Source of the DNA: an uncultured Dorea sp.
GTDB lineage: Bacteria; Bacillota; Clostridia; Lachnospirales; Lachnospiraceae
Length of the DNA: 64,000 nucleotides
Direction of reading: 5' to 3'
Assembly: GCA_910584265.1 (NCBI GenBank)
Contig: CAJTZE010000002.1
Location: 1 to 64,000, forward strand
Shown here in pieces: positions 34,216-43,121 of the stretch; within the stretch, counting starts at the first letter, position 1, and the number at the start of each line of letters is the position of its first letter. The translations under genes and the position numbers were made by a program. Under the pieces are notes generated by a model, which did no database searches, was not told where the DNA came from, and saw only the letters and a list, made by a program, of their open reading frames with translations.

Positions 34216-35581
34216 GCGGGGAGAGGTCACGGCGTTTCTGGCATTGATTTTTGTGCTGCTGGTATCCTTTGTGGGAAGCCTGATGGAGAGTGCATCCCTG
34301 CAGTCTGCCAAGAGTTACCGCAGAGCCGATATGAACCGGGCGGTGGAATCGGTTTTTGCAGAATACCAGAGGGAGCTTCTGGAGGAGTTTGAAGTGTTTG
34401 CCCTGGACGGGGGATATGAAAGCGGCAGCTACAGTGAGCAGAAGGTCTTTGACAGGCTTTCCTATTATGGGGCTTCCGGCATGGAACAGCAGATGAAGAG
34501 AGTCCAGCTTCTAACGGATAAAAATGGACAGGCATTTTTGGAGCAGATTGCGTATTTTATAGAAAATAAGTACGGGCTGGGGTCTCTGAACAATCTGCTG
34601 GGAAGCATGAGTGACTGGGAGGGACAGGAAGAAACTGCCGGTCAGTTTCAGCAGACAGAGGAGTCCCTGTACCAGGAATTGTCCGGGATGCTGACAGACA
34701 ACGAGCTGGAGCTTCCTGCAGAGGATAATCCTCTTCCAAATATGCAGCGCCTTGCCTCTACGCCATTAGTGGAGCTGGTTATGCCGAAGGATAAGCAGGT
34801 ATCGGATAAGTCGGCGGCTGCAGACGGACTGGTATCTCATAGGAGCTTAAGATGCGGATATGGAGATTTCTCTGACGTGGCGGAACCGGCCGAGCTGTCT
34901 AAGATTGCCCTCGGAGAATATATCCTGACACACTTTTCTTCGGCGGCGGACAGGGGAGAGAACGGCGGGACGGGGGCGCTGGATTATGAGACGGAGTATA
35001 TTCTGTCGGGAAAGGGCAGTGATAGAGAAAACCTGGAAGCTGTCTTGAAGAAGCTCGTGACCCTGCGGTTTGTTCCGAACTATATCTATTTACAGGGAGA
35101 TGCCGGCAAGCGGGCGGAAGCACAGGCGTTAGCGTTTACACTGTGTACGCTTATAGCATTTCCGGCGGCAGCGGATGCGTTGACACAGGTACTATTGCTC
35201 GCGTGGGCATTTGGCGAAAGCATTATGGATCTTCGGTCTTTGATGAAGGGCTCTGGTGTGCCGCTCACAAAGACTGCTGAGAGCTGGCAGCTGTCCCTTT
35301 CGGGGCTGATGAATCTTGGCTCACAGGAGACAGAGCAGGAAGGTGCGGATACTCCCGGCGGGATGAAGTATGAAGAGTATCTGAGAGTGCTTTTGTTTCT
35401 GAATCATAAGCGGGAGATGCCGCTCCGGGTACTGGACATGGTCGAGTTATGCCTCAGGCAGGAAAAAGGACTGTCCTGGTTCCGGGCGGATGACTGTATC
35501 AGCAGAATGGAAATTGTTTCAACAGTCAGCCTGCGCAGAGGGATCACATACCGTTTCGGTACCTATTATGGGTATCGATAG
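34196..35581 (+). CDS. DUF5702 Tad-locus surface protein
   Basis: About 461 residues; the start is uncertain (TTG 34181, GTG 34196 or GTG 34202), overlapping flp by about 20 bp. A basic leader KRGEVTAFLALIFVLLVSFVGSLMESASLQ forms a TadE/TadG-like TM segment, after which most residues are extracytoplasmic helices. DUF5702 proteins are constant members of Gram-positive Tad loci and are thought to be pseudopilins or pilus-associated proteins. No enzymatic motif is seen. Confidence 0.8.
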   Translation: MRVRESKRGEVTAFLALIFVLLVSFVGSLMESASLQSAKSYRRADMNRAVESVFAEYQRELLEEFEVFALDGGYESGSYSEQKVFDRLSYYGASGMEQQMKRVQLLTDKNGQAFLEQIAYFIENKYGLGSLNNLLGSMSDWEGQEETAGQFQQTEESLYQELSGMLTDNELELPAEDNPLPNMQRLASTPLVELVMPKDKQVSDKSAAADGLVSHRSLRCGYGDFSDVAEPAELSKIALGEYILTHFSSAADRGENGGTGALDYETEYILSGKGSDRENLEAVLKKLVTLRFVPNYIYLQGDAGKRAEAQALAFTLCTLIAFPAAADALTQVLLLAWAFGESIMDLRSLMKGSGVPLTKTAESWQLSLSGLMNLGSQETEQEGADTPGGMKYEEYLRVLLFLNHKREMPLRVLDMVELCLRQEKGLSWFRADDCISRMEIVSTVSLRRGITYRFGTYYGYR

Positions 35582-35681
35582 CGGCGGCCGTCTGCAGTCC
35601 GGAAAGACAGAAGGATGCTCTTTTGGAGAATCGTCAAATGATACCTAACATCCAAATTTGTTCAGAAAGGAGCGATTACTT

Positions 35682-36527
35682 ATGAAGCCTCTAAAAAGGC
35701 AGGATCCCTTATATCCAACATACTCATATCATAGACAATTCTTACAAAGGTTCCTAAACTCCAAGAGGGCATCCTTCTGCCTTTCCGACAGAAGGGGCGT
35801 GATCACGGTAGAGGCAGCTCTTACTGTGCCGTTATTCTTCCTGGCAGTGCTTGCATTATTCTACATGCTTGAGGTGATGTCTATCCGGACAACCATCCGC
35901 AGCGGGATGCAGTATGCGGCAAAGGAGGCGGCAGAGAATATCTATGTGAACCCTGTGGTAACGCCGGGAAGTCTGGAGGCAGATATTGTATCATCCATTG
36001 GCGGCGGGCGGCTGGAGAGGAGTATTGTGGTAAATGGAAGCGGAGGGATACATTGCGAGAAGTCCAGAATGTCGGCAGTTACAGGGATTCTGGAGCTTAG
36101 AGTAACCTATCAGATAAGGCTTCCGATTCCGATGTTTGCGGCAGCTCCGGTGAACATGGAGGAATCCATGCGGATGAAGGGCTGGAATGGGTATGTCCGT
36201 GCCGGATTCGGGCAGGAGGACGATGAGACAGTATATATTACGGAAAACGGAATGGTTTATCACAGAGATTATCACTGTAATTATCTGGAGCTGTCAATCC
36301 GGATGGTTCCTTATGGCAGCGTGGACGGCCTGCGCAATGAAAGTCAGGGGAAATACCATGCCTGTGAGAGATGTGTACACGGCGGAGCGGCTGGTGAGGT
36401 TTATGTCACGGATTACGGAGACCGGTATCATAATTCGCTTAGCTGCAGCGGATTAAAGAGAACGGTTTATGCTGTTCCGCTTACGGAGGCAGTGGGGAAA
36501 GGAGCGTGTTCAAAATGCAGCAGGTAA
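35682..36527 (+). CDS. tadE: TadE-like pseudopilin with tandem Cys/His modules
   Basis: 281 residues from ATG 35682 (AAAGGAG upstream). The TadE motif DRRGVITVEAALTVPLFFLAVLALFYML (Glu in the membrane helix) is near residue 45. After a beta-rich part come two copies of a cysteine/histidine module. The first reads VYITENGMVYHRDYHC ... CERC and the second VYVTDYGDRYHNSLSC ... CSKC. Each has YHx(3-4)C and a distal CxxC, fit for a metal or disulfide knot. This C-terminal addition is not part of plain TadE. Confidence 0.82.
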   Translation: MKPLKRQDPLYPTYSYHRQFLQRFLNSKRASFCLSDRRGVITVEAALTVPLFFLAVLALFYMLEVMSIRTTIRSGMQYAAKEAAENIYVNPVVTPGSLEADIVSSIGGGRLERSIVVNGSGGIHCEKSRMSAVTGILELRVTYQIRLPIPMFAAAPVNMEESMRMKGWNGYVRAGFGQEDDETVYITENGMVYHRDYHCNYLELSIRMVPYGSVDGLRNESQGKYHACERCVHGGAAGEVYVTDYGDRYHNSLSCSGLKRTVYAVPLTEAVGKGACSKCSR

Positions 36528-36985
36528 CTAGTTATATAGCGGGAAACGGAGTGCTGGCAGTCAGCAGGCTTATCTGCCTGGGAATGCTAGCGGGTCTATC
36601 GGCGACGGATCTGAAATACCGACGGATATCGGGATCGATGCTGATGCTGGGAACTGCGCTGTCGGCAGGCTATGTACTGTGGGCAGGCAGCGTACATATC
36701 CGTCCGGCTCTGGGAGGACTTCTGGTCGGGCTGGCGTTCGTGCTGGTGAGCAGGGTGACAAGAGAGCAGCTGGGGTATGGTGACAGCTGGCTGCTGTGTA
36801 TACTGGGGGCATATCTGGGGACGTGGAATCTGCTGGCGCTATTATGTACAGCGTGGATGGCGGCGGCTCTGGCGGCAACGGCGGTACTTGCCGCCCGCAG
36901 ATGCGGCCGGGGAACCGCCCTTCCGATGGTGCCGTTTATTACGGCGGGTTATGTGGTTATGTGGGCAGGAGAGATTTTATCATAG
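36515..36985 (+). CDS. tadV: prepilin peptidase (TadV/CpaA type)
   Basis: 156 residues from ATG 36515 (GGAG 10 bp upstream), overlapping tadE by 13 bp. A polytopic A24 aspartic peptidase. The two catalytic Asp residues are in SATDLKYRRI and QLGYGDSWLL, the GxGD signature. It should cleave Flp and the TadE/F pseudopilins, and perhaps also pilins of the type IV-like operon at 1.1-5.1 kb, which has no peptidase of its own. Confidence 0.9.
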   Translation: MQQVTSYIAGNGVLAVSRLICLGMLAGLSATDLKYRRISGSMLMLGTALSAGYVLWAGSVHIRPALGGLLVGLAFVLVSRVTREQLGYGDSWLLCILGAYLGTWNLLALLCTAWMAAALAATAVLAARRCGRGTALPMVPFITAGYVVMWAGEILS

Positions 36986-37001
36986 GATTTGGAGAAAGAG
37001 G

Positions 37002-37415
37002 ATGAAGCAGGAGCGGATTACAGACAGAGAATTTTCGGGAATGATTACAGTAGAGATGGCATATATTGTGCCGGTTATATTGTTTGTGTTTTTCTTAAGT
37101 GTCATGGGAATATTTTATTATCATGACAAGCAGGTGATTGCCGCCTGTGCTTATGAGGCGGCCGTAACCGGAAGTACAAAGGCCAGAGAGAAGAACGGAG
37201 TTACAGCCGGAACGGTGGGTGCTGTATTTGAGGAGCGGGTGCATGGGAAATGCATTCTTTTTGGTGAGGTGTGCGGAAGTGCGCAGGTAAGTGACGAACA
37301 GATTGTGGTAAAAGCATCCGCGGCAAAGGGAAAGCTGCGGGCGGCAGTGATGGAGACGGCAAGCGTAACAGAACCGGAGACGAAGATAAGGAAATATAGA
37401 AGGCTGATGCCCTGA
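37002..37415 (+). CDS. tadF: TadE/TadF-like pseudopilin
   Basis: 137 residues from ATG 37002 (AAAGAGG upstream). The leader REFSGMITVEMAYIVPVILFVFFLSVMGIFYY shows the TadE-type Glu within a membrane helix after a Gly. The short extracytoplasmic part has two Cys residues (GKCILFGEVCGS) that may pair. Second minor pseudopilin of the Tad operon. Confidence 0.8.
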   Translation: MKQERITDREFSGMITVEMAYIVPVILFVFFLSVMGIFYYHDKQVIAACAYEAAVTGSTKAREKNGVTAGTVGAVFEERVHGKCILFGEVCGSAQVSDEQIVVKASAAKGKLRAAVMETASVTEPETKIRKYRRLMP

Positions 37416-37447
37416 TAGGGAAATAAATAGCGGAAAGGAATTGTAGA

Positions 37448-38281
37448 GTGGAATTTCAAACGGAATTAAAGAAGGAATTGAATCAGACAAGACTTAAAAT
37501 CAGTTTGTCTGGATTATATACAGAAGATTACCAGATCCGGATGCTACGGGAAAACCGGGTTCAGGGCATGCTTCCAATCAGCGCCCGCGGGGAGGGAGAA
37601 ACCACCGTCTATGAGTATGATATCACGGGCATGATATCTTTGAGACAGTATTATAAACAGAAGAAGATCAGCGGGAAGGAAATGAATGGATATTTAAAGC
37701 AGATACAGGAGGCGGTAGAAGAAACAGAGAGGTTTCTTCTGAATCCGAACAGGCTTCTGCTGGATCCGGATTATATTTTTTGCGAAGATGGAATCTGCCG
37801 GTTCTGCTATTTTCCACAGGGAAAAGAGGATATACGCATGTCCTTTCACCGGCTGATGGATGATTTTGTTCAGTGGACGGATTATCAGGATATTTCCAGT
37901 GTGAAGACAGCCTTTTATCTGCATAAAGAGACAATGAAGGAAAATTACAGCCTGAAAAGACTTATACAGGAGCTGGAGAAACTGGAACGTGACGAAGAAG
38001 AAAAAAAAGAAAACAATGAAAACAGGGAAGATGACGCGTTCCGGGATGAGAGGCGGAAACAAAGGAGAGAAGGAGAGTCCGGCAGGAAACAGCTGTGGGA
38101 GCGGGAGACATTTGAGTATGACAGCGAAGAGCATGACTGGATCACCAGACAGGAAATGGGGAGTAAGATTCTGAAGGAAACGGATAATCTGTGGAGTCCG
38201 GTGAAGCGGCTGCTTCATCGGTATAAAAGGCCGAAATGGGGAGACTGGGACGGAGTCTATATTGATGAAGAGGATTTCTAG
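37448..38281 (+). CDS. DUF6382 Tad-locus protein
   Basis: 277 residues from GTG 37448. The N-terminal 170 residues match the DUF6382 pattern of Gram-positive Tad clusters (YEYDITGMISLRQYY, LLLDPDYIFCEDG, CYFPQGK). The rest is a Lys/Glu/Arg-rich low-complexity region. Relatives often end with an FHA domain; none is visible here. It is cytoplasmic, with no TM helix, and is probably a regulator or kinase-like accessory of pilus assembly. Confidence 0.75.
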   Translation: MEFQTELKKELNQTRLKISLSGLYTEDYQIRMLRENRVQGMLPISARGEGETTVYEYDITGMISLRQYYKQKKISGKEMNGYLKQIQEAVEETERFLLNPNRLLLDPDYIFCEDGICRFCYFPQGKEDIRMSFHRLMDDFVQWTDYQDISSVKTAFYLHKETMKENYSLKRLIQELEKLERDEEEKKENNENREDDAFRDERRKQRREGESGRKQLWERETFEYDSEEHDWITRQEMGSKILKETDNLWSPVKRLLHRYKRPKWGDWDGVYIDEEDF

Positions 38282-38396
38282 GATGGCAGCCGCAGGTTTC
38301 AAGTTCACAGCATAGAAAAAAAGTTTATTCTTTTGTCGACTCAGATGGTAAATAATGGTATAATAGCAACAAAATATGATGTAGAAGGAGTGGGCT

Positions 38397-39011
38397 ATGT
38401 ACCAGAAGAAGGCGCCGTGCACGATTGCATTGGCGGCCGTGAATATAATTGTGTTCCTGATACTGTCCTTTCAGGGAATGACAGAGGACGCCGGATTCAT
38501 GCTGGAACATGGGGCTATGTATACACCGGATATTATCTATGCAGGCAAATACTATGAGTTGTTTACCTGCATGTTTCTTCATTATGGATTCGAGCATCTG
38601 ATGAATAATATGCTTGCGCTGGTGCTGCTTGGATGGCAGCTAGAGCATGAGCTTGGCAGAGTGAAGTATGTACTGCTTTATCTGCTTAGCGGACTGGCTG
38701 GGAACCTGCTGTCTCTTTCCGTGGATCTGCACACAGAAGAATATGCTGTGTCGGCCGGCGCTTCCGGAGCAATTTTTGGGATTATCGGAGCATTGTTGTA
38801 TATTGCAGTCCGAAGCCACGGACGCGTAGGCAGCGTGTCTGGAAGAGGTATCCTATTTATGATGGCGCTTACGCTGTACCATGGGTTTACCAGCGGGGGA
38901 GTAGATAATTCGGCGCATATTGGCGGCGCACTGGCAGGATTTGTTTTAGCGGTTATTCTGTACCGCAGGAATCGGAATCCGGGACAGCAACCGCGGGAAG
39001 AAGTATGGTAA
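38397..39011 (+). CDS. rhomboid family intramembrane serine protease
   Basis: A 204-residue protein with six TM helices. The catalytic Ser is in GASGAIFGIIG and the His in NSAHIGGALAG; the HYGFEHLMNNMLAL motif in TM2 is also conserved. It cuts within or near TM segments of membrane proteins; the substrate is unknown. An extended -10 (TGGTATAAT, 38356-38364) lies 32 bp upstream. The last 59 bp overlap the 3' end of the histidine kinase gene on the other strand. Confidence 0.9.
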   Translation: MYQKKAPCTIALAAVNIIVFLILSFQGMTEDAGFMLEHGAMYTPDIIYAGKYYELFTCMFLHYGFEHLMNNMLALVLLGWQLEHELGRVKYVLLYLLSGLAGNLLSLSVDLHTEEYAVSAGASGAIFGIIGALLYIAVRSHGRVGSVSGRGILFMMALTLYHGFTSGGVDNSAHIGGALAGFVLAVILYRRNRNPGQQPREEVW

Positions 39012-39762
39012 AGGCAGTTCCGGTATCTGGGTGAGACTCGGCGGTAAGGGTTCCACCGTGAGCTTCGATGATACGCCGGCTTAACGGGAGTCCAAGGCCT
39101 GTGCCTCCGGATTTGAAGGTGATAAATGGCGTGAAGATGTCTTCAAGGCGGTCGGAAGGGATACCGCAGCCATTATCGCGGATCTGAATCTGCAGCCAGA
39201 TGCGGCTTGTGGCGGTGTCTGGAAGCTGTGCCGTGTTTTCGGCGCGAACCGTATCTGCGTCCAGACGGATAGAGCCAGAGGTTCCTTCCGGGAAAGCTTC
39301 AAAAGCATTCTTTAGCAGATTCAGAAGAACTTCTTTTAGCTTTGCCGCATCTGCCTCAATGGGCGGAAGGCTGGGAGCAGTGCGGGAAGTAAATTCTATA
39401 TTTGATGCTTCAAGGGAGGCGGCAAAGGACAGGACAAGCTGTTTGAGAAACGAGCTGGTATTTAGAGTTTCTCTATGTAAGGATAGTCCATTATTATAAT
39501 CAGACAGATCTGTGAGAAGCTGCATCATATATATGACATCCTGATGGAGGGCATCCCAGTGACGAAAAGTATGTACTTCGGGGTGAGCCGATTCGATCAG
39601 CTGCAGCGAACTATATACAAGAGTTAGAGGATTACGTATTTCGTGGGTAATGGTACTGACTGATTCTCTATGAGAGGCAAGAAGCCTGCCGATAATATCT
39701 GCATGTACCGGGCTTTCTGCCATAATTTGTCTTAATTTGACGAGATCTGTAGATGTATACAT
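38953..39762 (-). CDS. orphan soluble sensor histidine kinase
   Basis: 269 residues from ATG 39762 (AAAGGCGG upstream). The H box STITHEIRNPLTLVYSSLQL places the phospho-acceptor at His40. N, G1 and G2 boxes are KEVLLNLLKNAFEAF, IRDNGCGIP and GGTGLGLPLSRRIIEAHGG. There is no TM or sensor domain beyond about 35 N-terminal residues, and no response regulator nearby. In clostridia such small orphan kinases can feed Spo0A, but this is inference. Confidence 0.87.
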   Translation of the reverse strand: MYTSTDLVKLRQIMAESPVHADIIGRLLASHRESVSTITHEIRNPLTLVYSSLQLIESAHPEVHTFRHWDALHQDVIYMMQLLTDLSDYNNGLSLHRETLNTSSFLKQLVLSFAASLEASNIEFTSRTAPSLPPIEADAAKLKEVLLNLLKNAFEAFPEGTSGSIRLDADTVRAENTAQLPDTATSRIWLQIQIRDNGCGIPSDRLEDIFTPFITFKSGGTGLGLPLSRRIIEAHGGTLTAESHPDTGTAFTILLPAVAVPDSDSCGTE

Positions 39763-39846
39763 AAACGCACCGCCTTTCTGGATTATCAGTGTAACACCGG
39801 CGGTTAGAATATGCAAGAGAGGATTTTCGGAAATAAAGCTATATCG

Positions 39847-39872
39847 TAACAGTTCAACTGGAGTAACTGTTA
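39847..39872. promoter_or_regulatory. inverted repeat in the divergent region before the HIT gene
   Basis: TAACAGTT (39847-39854) and AACTGTTA (39865-39872) are separated by 10 bp, just upstream of a TATAGT -10 box for the HIT gene. A possible operator; no factor assigned. Confidence 0.4.
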
Positions 39873-39917
39873 TGGGAGCATTATAGTATATTTTGTATCA
39901 GAAAGAGGGTAATAGAT

Positions 39918-40334
39918 ATGAAAAAGGACGATTGTATTTTCTGTAAGATTGCAAATGGGGAGATTCCATCGGCAACATTGTATGAAGATGAGAGGTTCCG
40001 GGTGATTTTGGATCTTGGACCGGCATCAAAGGGGCATGCGCTGATTCTGCCGAAGGAGCATTATCCGAATTTGTATGAACTGCCGGATGAGCTGGCGGAA
40101 AAGGTAATCCTTCTGGCAAAGAAGATGATTGTGAAGATGACAAAGGCTCTGGACTGCGACGGATTTAATGTGGTGCAGAATAACGGGGCTCCTGCAGGGC
40201 AGACTGTATTTCACTTTCATATGCATCTGATTCCGAGATATGAGAACGATGATGCAGGGTTTGGATGGAATACCGGCGAATTAAGCGAGGCTGATAAAGA
40301 AGATATTCTGGCCAAGATGAGAGAGATTGATTAG
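39918..40334 (+). CDS. HIT family nucleotide-binding protein
   Basis: A 138-residue histidine-triad hydrolase of the Hint/HinT branch, acting on nucleoside phosphoramidates or related AMP conjugates. The triad is in QTVFHFHMHLIPR. The N-terminal DDCIFCKIANGEIPS carries the zinc Cys pair common in this branch. AGAGGG precedes the ATG. It is probably cotranscribed with the sigma factor 38 bp downstream. Confidence 0.93.
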   Translation: MKKDDCIFCKIANGEIPSATLYEDERFRVILDLGPASKGHALILPKEHYPNLYELPDELAEKVILLAKKMIVKMTKALDCDGFNVVQNNGAPAGQTVFHFHMHLIPRYENDDAGFGWNTGELSEADKEDILAKMREID

Positions 40335-40372
40335 AGCAAAGGCAAAATCTATAGTAAAAAAGGAAAATAATT

Positions 40373-40927
40373 GTGGAAATGGAGTCCGGAAGAAGAGAAG
40401 ACTTCGATGCTGTATACAGAGAATATCGGCATTTGATATTTCAGACAGCGCTTGTGAATATCCATAATCCAAATGATGCAGAAGATATTGCGCAGGAAGC
40501 GTTCATCAGATATTACGTCCACAGTGCGCACAGCGAGGTGGAAAACCCCAAGAGCTGGCTGATGGTCACTGCGAGGAATCTGGCATATAATTACGTGAAG
40601 CATACAAGGTATGAAAGACTTTTACACGAAGATGAGAATATAGAGACCATGCTTAAACATGCACCTGATTTGGAAGACGTTTTCTTTGAAAACATGTGGA
40701 GGATGGAAGTGCTGGAATATACAGACAGAGTTCTTAAAGCAGTAAAAGATAAAAACAAGAGATGGTATGATGTGTTGATTTATGCGTACTGCATGGAGAT
40801 GCCGAGACGGGATATTGCAGAATGTATGGGTATATCCGTGGAAGCATTGTCGAGTATGTTACAGAGAGCGAAGAATTGGATAAAAGAAAATTATAGAGAC
40901 GAATTTGACCACATTGCCAGAACATAG
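40373..40927 (+). CDS. RNA polymerase sigma-70 family (ECF-like) factor
   Basis: 184 residues from GTG 40373 (ATG 40379 also possible). Region 2 is seen in DFDAVYREYRHLIFQTAL ... DAEDIAQEAFIRYY; region 4 helix-turn-helix is MPRRDIAECMGISVEALSSMLQRAKNWI. No anti-sigma gene is adjacent, unlike most ECF systems; the nearest candidate is the DUF4367-like membrane protein at 42135, beyond murG. Followed by a good terminator. Confidence 0.88.
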   Translation: MEMESGRREDFDAVYREYRHLIFQTALVNIHNPNDAEDIAQEAFIRYYVHSAHSEVENPKSWLMVTARNLAYNYVKHTRYERLLHEDENIETMLKHAPDLEDVFFENMWRMEVLEYTDRVLKAVKDKNKRWYDVLIYAYCMEMPRRDIAECMGISVEALSSMLQRAKNWIKENYRDEFDHIART

Positions 40928-40954
40928 AAAAAGGTGTCAGATTGACACCTTTTT
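40928..40954 (+). terminator. intrinsic terminator of the sigma factor gene
   Basis: AAAAAGGTGTCA-GAT-TGACACCTTTTT; symmetrical, so it can also serve murG from the other side. Confidence 0.85.
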
Positions 40955-40991
40955 ATACTAGACATGAGGGTCTGCCTGCATAATACTATTC

Positions 40992-42059
40992 TTATGAATG
41001 TACGGCGGACTCGATTAAATCAATGATTGTGTCAATGGAGTCCTGTTGGTTTGAATCCATCATGGCTGACACATATTGTGCCCGGTTCTTGTAGAGACTG
41101 CGGACAGCGGATAGAAGCCCGGCGTCCGTGATCTGTTCTTCTTCAAGAACTGCACTAAAGCCCTGGCGTTCAAATGAGCGGGCATTCAACAGCTGGTCGC
41201 CGCGGCTTGCGTTTGCAGACAGCGGAATCAGAAGACTCGGCTTATGCAGAGCCAGAAGCTCGCAGATCGCATTAGCACCTGCCCGGGAAATCACAATGTC
41301 AGACAGGGCGAACAGATCTTTTAGTTCATCCTTAATATATTCATATTGTACGTAGCCGTTCAGATTATTCAGGGAGGGGTCAAGCTTGCCTCTGCCGCAT
41401 AAATGGACTACGTGAAAATCCTTCAGAAGTGACGGAAGGATTCTGCGGACAGCTTCGTTGACGGCTGCGGCGCCAAGGCTTCCGCCAATGATTAGAATTA
41501 CCGGCTTATGGTCATCAAGACCGGTAAAATTACGGGCATTCAGTTTGTCGCCGGATAGCAGCTCCTGCCGGATGGGCGACCCGGTGAGTACAGCCTTATC
41601 TGCAGGAAGAAGTTTCACGGTTTCCGGAAAGTTGCAGCATACCTTGCTGGCAGAAGGGATGGATATCTTATTTGCAAGACCGGGGGTCATATCCGATTCA
41701 TGGATAATCACCGGCACCCTGCATTTCTTTCCAGCGAGAACAACTGGAACGGATACAAACCCGCCCTTGGAGAAGATGACATTCGGCCTGAGCAGCTTGA
41801 TCAGCTTGCGGGCTTCGCCAAAGCCCTTCACAACACGGAAGGGGTCTGTGAAGTTCTGCAGACTGAAATATCTCCTTAGTTTGCCGGAAGAAATTCCGTG
41901 ATAAGGAATGCCGAATTGTTCAATCAGTTCCTTTTCGATTCCGTTATAAGAACCGATATAGTGGATATCGTATTCTAGTTCTTTGAGACGCGGCAGTAAA
42001 GCGATATTCGGGGTTACATGCCCTGCAGTGCCGCCGCCGGTTAAGATGATACGTTTCAT
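40992..42059 (-). CDS. murG: UDP-GlcNAc:lipid I transferase MurG
   Basis: 355 residues from ATG 42059 (GGAGGCGC upstream; the longer frame from 42146 is not used). A GT28 enzyme on the inner face of the membrane that makes lipid II. The N-terminal glycine loop LTGGGTAGHVTPN, IGGSLGAAAVNEAV and the SRAGANAICELLALHKPSLLIPL acceptor/donor motif are intact. It stands alone on the minus strand outside a division-and-cell-wall cluster. Confidence 0.95.
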   Translation of the reverse strand: MKRIILTGGGTAGHVTPNIALLPRLKELEYDIHYIGSYNGIEKELIEQFGIPYHGISSGKLRRYFSLQNFTDPFRVVKGFGEARKLIKLLRPNVIFSKGGFVSVPVVLAGKKCRVPVIIHESDMTPGLANKISIPSASKVCCNFPETVKLLPADKAVLTGSPIRQELLSGDKLNARNFTGLDDHKPVILIIGGSLGAAAVNEAVRRILPSLLKDFHVVHLCGRGKLDPSLNNLNGYVQYEYIKDELKDLFALSDIVISRAGANAICELLALHKPSLLIPLSANASRGDQLLNARSFERQGFSAVLEEEQITDAGLLSAVRSLYKNRAQYVSAMMDSNQQDSIDTIIDLIESAVHS

Positions 42060-42134
42060 AGTGCGCCTCCAATCCATCGTCATAGAATAATTGTAAACGA
42101 GGGGAGAGCGCTGGTCAAGTGAAAAGAGGAAGAT

Positions 42135-43067
42135 ATGAGAGACCAATTTGATAATTATGAAAAGAGAATAAGGGAAAAGCTGGACCGGGAAGCGGAGGAG
42201 ATCGAGCGCAGGATAAAAGAGGATCCACAGGCGGCAGAGGCCAGAGCAGACGAGGAACTGGATAGGAAGGTCTATGCCGGAGTGGAGGCTTATGAGAATG
42301 CCGCCGCCAAGAAGAATGGTTCCGGCGCGGAGGAGCTGGCCTGTGCAGAAGAGCTGGACGATGCGGTTCTGGCAGGTCTTCCCGAGAAAGACCGGGAAGC
42401 ACTGCGCCTTGGGCGGGAATTGCAGAGACGCCTCAGAGAAGAAGAGAACGGAAGAGGGACCGGAAAAAAGGCAGGAAAGCTTGCCGGAATGTGGAAACGC
42501 ATTGCAGTGGCTGTGGTGGTGCTGGTATTAGCGGGCGGAGCCGGAGTGCATAGTATCGGTGGGCCGAATCGTATTGTGGAGATTATGGAGTTGGCAATTA
42601 GTGGGAAAAAAATATCACAAGGGAATAGTTCTGCAGATGATGTAAAATTGTCAACAGAGGATAAAGAAATGGAGGCATACCAACAGATTAAAAATGAACT
42701 GGGAATAGATCCGGTAAGACCGCTTGAACTGCCAGACGGAGCAAAATTTAAATCCTGTGAGGTGGATTCGGAAATCCGATTAGCACAATTAATGTACCTT
42801 TTTGGAGACAGGAATCTTTCTTATCTAATTACTGATTCTTATACAGAAGAATTATGGAGCATAGGGATTGGAGACGAAGCTTTAGATGAATACCCCTATG
42901 CAAAAGGGAGATTAAATGCGGAAATTACAGAATATGAGTTGCCGGAAAGTAAGGGAAAAAAATATGTTGCGAAATTTGAGTATAATGGAATCTATTATCA
43001 ATTAATAGGGACGATGGAATGGGCTGATTTTGAAGAAATTTTAAAAAATTTGCGCTTTCCTGTTTAA
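42135..43067 (+). CDS. single-TM protein with DUF4367-like C-terminal domain
   Basis: 310 residues. The first 110 are highly charged and helical (coiled-coil-like, Glu/Arg/Lys-rich). One TM helix (RIAVAVVVLVLAGGAGV, about 130-147) is followed by an extracytoplasmic domain ending in YYQLIGTMEWADFEEILKNLRF, resembling DUF4367 domains of anti-sigma-like proteins. Base composition drops sharply to AT-rich from about 42590, where the outside domain begins. A role in sensing envelope state with the sigma factor at 40373 is possible but unproven. Confidence 0.65.
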   Translation: MRDQFDNYEKRIREKLDREAEEIERRIKEDPQAAEARADEELDRKVYAGVEAYENAAAKKNGSGAEELACAEELDDAVLAGLPEKDREALRLGRELQRRLREEENGRGTGKKAGKLAGMWKRIAVAVVVLVLAGGAGVHSIGGPNRIVEIMELAISGKKISQGNSSADDVKLSTEDKEMEAYQQIKNELGIDPVRPLELPDGAKFKSCEVDSEIRLAQLMYLFGDRNLSYLITDSYTEELWSIGIGDEALDEYPYAKGRLNAEITEYELPESKGKKYVAKFEYNGIYYQLIGTMEWADFEEILKNLRFPV

Positions 43068-43121
43068 AAAGCGATGGTTTTTGTAAGTTCAGTTGTCTAT
43101 ATATATGAGGAGGGGGAAATT

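Noticed and set aside
37694..38422. 242-codon minus-strand frame opposite the DUF6382 gene
   Set aside because: Its Phe/Leu/Ile-rich sequence is the reverse reading of Glu/Lys codons; no SD, and it would overlap a Tad operon gene completely.
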